From assembly GCA_028716945.1 (NCBI GenBank), contig JAQUOT010000002.1, positions 62,001-126,000 of the forward strand: a stretch of DNA of 64,000 nt. Direction: 5' to 3'. This document shows, piece after piece, positions 57,601 to 64,000 of the stretch (its first letter is position 1; every line of letters begins with the position of its first letter). This DNA comes from Candidatus Nanoarchaeia archaeon. Lineage in GTDB: Archaea > Nanobdellota > Nanobdellia > SCGC-AAA011-G17 > JAFCDX01. Position numbers and translations under genes: made by a program. The notes under the pieces were generated by a model that saw nothing but the letters and a program-made list of their open reading frames with translations, had not been told where the DNA came from and searched no databases.

Positions 57601-58660
57601 GCTTTTTTCTAAGTTCTGGATTCTTCCACACCTCTTTTCTCTTTTTGGAAGACCTTTTTATAAATTCATTATCTTTATTGCGCTTTATAAGTACTTTTCT
57701 TATTTTTTCAATGTAATTTGGATTATTTTTAAAGAAATTCCTTACACCATCTGCTTGTCTTTTTCTAAAACTTGGGTTCTTCCACAGTTTTTTTATATGG
57801 TTATTATGGATTTTTGTGTGTTCTTTCCAGCTAAGCCTAGTTAGATTATCTGGCTTATTATTGAATTTGTTAAAATCGATATGATGTTTTACAGGAGCAG
57901 TAGAATCTGCATAAATTCCTTTTTTTAGGTTATATTTATCAGCAATTTCATGTACGAAAATATATTTTTCTGTTTTATTATCTTTTATCATTAAATAATC
58001 TTTTAATTCTGTGTTTCCTCTTATAGGACTTAATTTAAAATAACCAGGCATTAAACTATCTTCAGGTTTTAAATCCTTAGCTTCTTTATATTGTAAATTT
58101 TTTAATAAAAATTTATGATTTGGTGTACATTTAATTTTTTCTCCATTATCCAAAGTTATTTCAACCAATTCAGCATTCTTCTTTGTTACCCTAGAATTTT
58201 TACCCTCACCAATTCTTATATTTCCATTTTTGTCCACTGAGTAAACATAGAAGATTTCATCTTTTTTATATATTTCAGAAAGTTCTTTAAAAGTTTTTGA
58301 GGTACCATCTAATAATTTTATTTTAGTATCTCCAGTAAAACAACCAAAATTTCCATGTCCACTAATTAAAGGGTATCTTAATGAAAAATTTTGAGTCATT
58401 CTAACTAAAGAATCATAAATTGCTGCATCACCGTGCGGATGATATTTGAAACATTCACCAACTACTCTAGCAGCTTTAACAAAGGGTTTACTAAAAGCTA
58501 AACCCATATCGTGCATTGAATATAATATTCTTCTGTGAACTGGTTTTAATCCATCTCTTATATCTGGCAAAGCTCTTGAAACAATAACTGACATAGAATA
58601 ATCTAGATAAGCTTCCTTCATTTCTGTTTCAATTAATCTATTTTTAATTTCTTCTGTCAT
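54635..58660 (-). CDS. gyrA: DNA gyrase subunit A, intein-containing precursor
   Basis: YSMSVIVSRALPDIRDGLKPVHRRILYSMHDMG; GHGNFG|intein|SIDYPDAAQMRYVECRLAKIAEELL; C-terminal GyrA beta-pinwheel repeats. Confidence 0.97.
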   Translation of the reverse strand: MTEEIKNRLIETEMKEAYLDYSMSVIVSRALPDIRDGLKPVHRRILYSMHDMGLAFSKPFVKAARVVGECFKYHPHGDAAIYDSLVRMTQNFSLRYPLISGHGNFGCFTGDTKIKLLDGTSKTFKELSEIYKKDEIFYVYSVDKNGNIRIGEGKNSRVTKKNAELVEITLDNGEKIKCTPNHKFLLKNLQYKEAKDLKPEDSLMPGYFKLSPIRGNTELKDYLMIKDNKTEKYIFVHEIADKYNLKKGIYADSTAPVKHHIDFNKFNNKPDNLTRLSWKEHTKIHNNHIKKLWKNPSFRKRQADGVRNFFKNNPNYIEKIRKVLIKRNKDNEFIKRSSKKRKEVWKNPELRKKLSNKIKENFRKNPERKKFISEYSKKMWSIPEKREHIINKMKKVMGSNSMKKKLSEIQRNRIMKHPEIRESTSKRFKEYYKKNPEAKKIISERSKELWKNPKYRLKFINENYNHHSEMAKKLWKDGKFRQLQSVKFKEMWKNEEFKRKFIDSVKESNFRRLVKDPDFMKRIAKKAALSHKVNWKNPCYKDKIIKNKILYYVNRLILLIGEDKINEKTYEMYRTNNSFPRFENAIKYFKNIQDMISLAKEYNHSIVSVRFLDHNEDVYDITVNEYHNFLLDSGVFVHNSIDYPDAAQMRYVECRLAKIAEELLEDLDKNTVDFIDNFDGSLKEPLVLPAKLPNLLINGSSGIAVGMATNIPPHNLKEVCEATIALIEKPELEISELNNYIKGPDFPTKGLIYGVNGIKEAYKTGRGKLVIRARTDIEGKKIIISEIPYQVNKATLLEDIANLVNDKKVLGITEIRDESDKEGIRIVIETTSSSNPEFILNQLYKHTSLQSSFGIILLALVNNEPKILNLKQIIEEYIKHRKNVVIRRTQFELDKAEKRAHILQGLQIAIENIDNVIPIIKKSKSVEEAKQNLIASYTLSSEQAIAILDMKLQRLTSLEKEKIIEEFNYLVKLIVELKEILASEVRILKIIKDELISIKDKYGDERKTIILTDTKEIETEDLIKEQDLVITMTNSGYIKSTTLDLYKQQRRGGKGIIASTTKEEDFVTELVIANSHDNLLLFTNAGKIHWLKAYQVPESGRYAKGSAIINLLSLDKDERITSLVSVEKFEENKYLFMATKQGTVKKTSLAEYSNPRKGGIIAINIKENDELVSVKITDGTKKLILESDQGKTVKFDETDVNPMGRNAQGVRGISLRGANLMDMEICDGNYLLTITENGFGKRTSIEDYRLVSRGASGVLDIKVNDRNGKVVGAKVVNENDEIMVITKNGSLIRMNVSDISEIGRNTQGVRIMKLDEGDKVINIAKIIKEEEIKKDFTLGGF
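56744..58342 (-). mobile_element. GyrA intein (533 aa) with HNH-type homing endonuclease and repeat array
   Basis: Block A CFTGDTKIKLLDG, block B GEKIKCTPNHKFLL, blocks F/G VYDITVNEYHNFLLDSGVFVHN followed by Ser+1; HHIDFNKFNNKPDNLTRLSWKEHTKIH HNH motif; ~10+ KNPxxRxK repeats. Confidence 0.95.
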
Positions 58661-58661
58661 T

Positions 58662-59192
58662 TTAGCTTACTCTCTTTTCTACTTTTTTTAATTCTTTTAT
58701 GTACTCATCATACTTTTTTGGAATAGGTTGTTTAGAGGTGTCAATTTCTAAAATATCTTTAAATTTAATTTGTAAAGTTTTATAACCCGTTAAATTTGTT
58801 TTAAATACTTGAAAATGTAAATGGGGGGTGCTTGAAAATCCAGTATTTCCACTCAATGCGATTGTTTGCCCTTCTTTTACTTGATCTCCAATTTTTACAA
58901 AATTACTTTTATATTTTAAATGTGCATATTGAGAATATTCATCATTAGTATGTTTAATTGTAATATAATTAATATATTTGACATCATTATATTTTGGATC
59001 TATTCCTCCTTCATTGGAATCCATTTTAAGATCAACTACTTTTCCATCAAATGCAGCTAACACTTGTGATTTCTCAGATAAGATAAAATCTATTGCATAC
59101 TTGAAATCTCCAAAATGTGCTCTTGGATCTGACATTATTTTAATTGTATCTTGCAACTTACAAGGAAACCCATAAATATTTTTGCTTATCAT
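58662..59192 (-). CDS. M23-family peptidase domain protein
   Basis: AHFGDFKYAIDF, YSQYAHLKYKSNFVKIGDQVKEGQTIALSGNTGFSSTPHLHFQVF. Confidence 0.9.
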   Translation of the reverse strand: MISKNIYGFPCKLQDTIKIMSDPRAHFGDFKYAIDFILSEKSQVLAAFDGKVVDLKMDSNEGGIDPKYNDVKYINYITIKHTNDEYSQYAHLKYKSNFVKIGDQVKEGQTIALSGNTGFSSTPHLHFQVFKTNLTGYKTLQIKFKDILEIDTSKQPIPKKYDEYIKELKKVEKRVS

Positions 59193-59193
59193 T

Positions 59194-61645
<2,452 letters not shown>

Positions 61646-61768
61646 TTAATAAATTGATAAGTGATAGAATATTTATAAAGATTATTGCCTCATTTCGATA
61701 AAAGGAGCTTAATTTAACCTTCTTTTTACTAATTTTAAAATGTTTAAATTAAATCAAAAAATTTAAAT

Positions 61769-61809
61769 ATAACCTAAGTAATGGTTATTATAACCTTAAT
61801 TATGGTTAT
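61769..61809. promoter_or_regulatory. Tandem operator: two 20-bp inverted repeats, 21-bp period
   Basis: ATAACC-taagtaat-GGTTAT-t-ATAACC-ttaattat-GGTTAT ending 3 nt before ATG 61813. Confidence 0.75.
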
Positions 61810-61812
61810 AAA

Positions 61813-62325
61813 ATGAATTTAACAAATTTTTTAAAAAAGAACAAATATTCAAGAAAAGTATTTGGAGAAAGAGAATTAAAAATAATAGAGAAACAACTAT
61901 TAGGAATAAACTTAACTCAATCAGAAAAGAATAGACTATCTAGAGATATAAGAAAAAAATTTGATTTTATAAAAGAAGTTTCTGAATTTTCAAAAGAGTT
62001 TGATTTAAAAAAAGGACAATACACAAAAGAGATAATCGAAGATGCTAAAGAAGTTATTTTAGAAGACATATTCTTTAATAGAATAAAAAAAATAATTTTA
62101 TTTGGTTCTTTCGTAATTAATCAATTAACTTTTAGATCCGATATAGATATAGCGGTAGAATTCTTTGATAATATTAATATAACAGAAGCAACTCTTTTTA
62201 GAAAAAGAATATATGGTAAAACAGATGAAAAAGTAGATATACAAGTTTATAATATCCTTCCCGATAAAATTAAAAAAGAAATAGACTCAAAAGGAAAGAT
62301 TTTATATGAACGACAGAATAAATGA
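61813..62325 (+). CDS. MNT-type nucleotidyltransferase (MntA-like antitoxin)
   Basis: IILFGSFVINQLTFRSDIDIAVEF (GSX10DXD). Confidence 0.88.
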   Translation: MNLTNFLKKNKYSRKVFGERELKIIEKQLLGINLTQSEKNRLSRDIRKKFDFIKEVSEFSKEFDLKKGQYTKEIIEDAKEVILEDIFFNRIKKIILFGSFVINQLTFRSDIDIAVEFFDNINITEATLFRKRIYGKTDEKVDIQVYNILPDKIKKEIDSKGKILYERQNK

Positions 62326-62716
62326 AAAGATAGAAGAAATTGAAAAGTACCTAAATGAATTAATGGGAATTGTTCCAGATGATTTCGAAGAATATAAGCT
62401 GAATTTAGAAAAAAAAGCAGCTTGTGAACGATATTTTGAGAAGGTAGTAGAAGCAGTTGTAGATTTAACCTTTCTAGTAATTAAAGAAAAAAAGCTTAAG
62501 ATTCCTGAAGGAGATAAAGAGGCTTTTGATATATTATTCAAAAAAGGTTTAATTCTTAAAGATTTAGCAGAAAATTTAAAAGAAGCAAAAGGGATGAGAA
62601 ATATACTTGCACATGAGTATGGTAAAGTTGATGATAAATTAGTTTTTCAATCTATTACAAAAGAACTAGAAGATGATGTTAAAGAATTTATAAATCTAAT
62701 CGAGAGAGCACTATGA
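62306..62716 (+). CDS. HEPN-domain toxin (HepT-like)
   Basis: MRNILAHEYGKVDD (RX4HXY) in HepT-like helical fold; 20-nt overlap with MNT gene. Confidence 0.9.
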   Translation: MNDRINEKIEEIEKYLNELMGIVPDDFEEYKLNLEKKAACERYFEKVVEAVVDLTFLVIKEKKLKIPEGDKEAFDILFKKGLILKDLAENLKEAKGMRNILAHEYGKVDDKLVFQSITKELEDDVKEFINLIERAL

Positions 62717-63063
62717 AAATAATAATATTAGATACAAGTTTTTTGCTTGACTGCATTAAATTCAAGATAGATTTTATCTCAGAATTTGAAAGAATTTGTA
62801 ATTTTAATTATAAGTTAGCAGTAATAGATCAAACTCTGAATGAATTAAAAGACAAGAAAAATTCTAAATTAGCACTAAAGCTCGTCGAGAAATTTGAAAT
62901 AATAAAAACAAAAAAAGATAATATCGTTGATAATTTAATTTTAGATACAGTTGATGAAAATTATGTTGTTGCTACAGAAGATCAAGCATTAAAAAGAAGA
63001 TTAAAAGAAAAAAATATTCAAACTATTACAATAAGACAAAAACATTTCTTAATTTTAGTTTAA
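62713..63063 (+). CDS. PIN-domain nuclease, Fcf1-like
   Basis: MKIIILDTSFLLDCIKFKIDFISEFERICNFNYKLAVIDQTLNEL...YVVATEDQALKRRLKEKNIQTITIRQKHFLIL. Confidence 0.85.
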   Translation: MKIIILDTSFLLDCIKFKIDFISEFERICNFNYKLAVIDQTLNELKDKKNSKLALKLVEKFEIIKTKKDNIVDNLILDTVDENYVVATEDQALKRRLKEKNIQTITIRQKHFLILV

Positions 63064-63126
63064 TGTTACTTCTTTAAGATAGTTACAAATAGAAAGATTT
63101 ATAAATAAAATCTACTTTATTTAAAT

Positions 63127-63705
63127 ATGTTATACTTAAAAACAACTGGAGGACAAGAGATAATTGTAGATGATGAAAAGAAAGTGATAGCTATTAAAGG
63201 TTCTCCTAACGACCCTTGGATAAGAACCACTAAAATAATTAAAAAACATCAAGAAGTTCTTCCATTAATGATTCTAGAACAAAATAAACAGACTACACTT
63301 TTAATTTGTAAAGAAAAAGTTGAAGGTTTAGTAAAGGGAAGTAATGTGGGTGAATATAGTTCTGCACCTGACTTAAGTGATTTGACAGTTGATATTGCTG
63401 AATCTGAACAATTCAGAACAAAAAAAGTTGATTATGGTGGAATGGGTAAGATAATAATGGAAAAGGATTTTTCTGGAGTTACTAATGCTATTAACATGTA
63501 TGGAATAGAATTAGTTGTAGATTCGATGTTTCCTTTGGAAGTAGCCATCTTAATTCATCATTTAAGAAAATCTGGCCAGAGTGATTTAGGAAATAAAGCT
63601 TATGAAAGATTTCAGAGGTATATATATGGTAGTCATGCTTTTACTGATCAACCTAATGAATATATGCAAGATTTCAATGCCATGATTGAAAGAAACGGTA
63701 TGTAA
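63127..63705 (+). CDS. Hypothetical protein
   Basis: ORF between PIN and rpoE1; no family recognised. Confidence 0.6.
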   Translation: MLYLKTTGGQEIIVDDEKKVIAIKGSPNDPWIRTTKIIKKHQEVLPLMILEQNKQTTLLICKEKVEGLVKGSNVGEYSSAPDLSDLTVDIAESEQFRTKKVDYGGMGKIIMEKDFSGVTNAINMYGIELVVDSMFPLEVAILIHHLRKSGQSDLGNKAYERFQRYIYGSHAFTDQPNEYMQDFNAMIERNGM

Positions 63706-63759
63706 ACTTCATAATTTAACCACAAGATTTAAAAACCCTTTTTATACTTAGAAATTAAG

Positions 63760-64000
63760 ATGTTTTACGAAATAGAAGTTAAAAGTCATATTAGAATACC
63801 TCCAAGAGAATTAGAGGAAAATATTAAAGAATCTATTTTAAAGAATTTAAAAAGCACTTTTGAGCAATTTATTTCACAAGATTTAGGTATAGTAGTTGAT
63901 GTTTCAGAAGTTTTAGAAGTTGGAGAAGGAGTAATTATTCCTGGAGATGGTGCTGCTTATTACGAAACAAGATTTAAAATCATAGTATTAAAACCAGAAA
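63760..64000 (+). CDS. rpoE1: DNA-directed RNA polymerase subunit E' (Rpb7-like), truncated at window end
   Basis: MFYEIEVKSHIRIPPRELEENIKESILKNLKSTFEQFISQDLGIVVDVSEVLEVGEGVIIPGDGAAYYETRFKIIVLKP. Confidence 0.93.
   Translation, partial: MFYEIEVKSHIRIPPRELEENIKESILKNLKSTFEQFISQDLGIVVDVSEVLEVGEGVIIPGDGAAYYETRFKIIVLKPE

Overview
The window is AT-rich archaeal chromosome. Gene content (L18e-L13-S9-RpoN, L7Ae-S28e-L24e, aIF5B, aIF2-gamma, S6e, S2, RNase P Rpp21, RpoE1), short bacterial-type accessory genes (GyrA/GyrB, LspA, M23 peptidase, GGDEF, CspA) and compact overlapping ORFs suggest a DPANN lineage, possibly Woesearchaeota/Pacearchaeota-like; this lineage is an inference. I find one 5S rRNA, three tRNAs and about 80 supported protein genes. 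No 16S/23S rRNA, CRISPR array, transposase or prophage was seen. The observations I rate highest are: (1) tRNA-Gly(UCC) with a 30-nt intron in the D-arm at 22/23, with a bulge-helix-bulge fold; (2) a 533-aa intein in GyrA with an HNH domain and a long array of WKNP-type repeats; (3) a LmbE/PIG-L deacetylase gene interrupted exactly in its HPDDE motif at CCC-TGA, either a +1 programmed frameshift or an indel; (4) an attenuator-like leader with a Cys-Cys-ending micro-ORF upstream of a Cys-rich protein; (5) a long promoter element shared by three unlinked genes; (6) eight toxin-antitoxin type pairs, including a HepT/MntA-like pair with a tandem operator next to PIN-rpoE1; (7) LspA plus lipobox proteins and a GGDEF protein, both uncommon in archaea. 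All calls come from reading the sequence; no database search was run.
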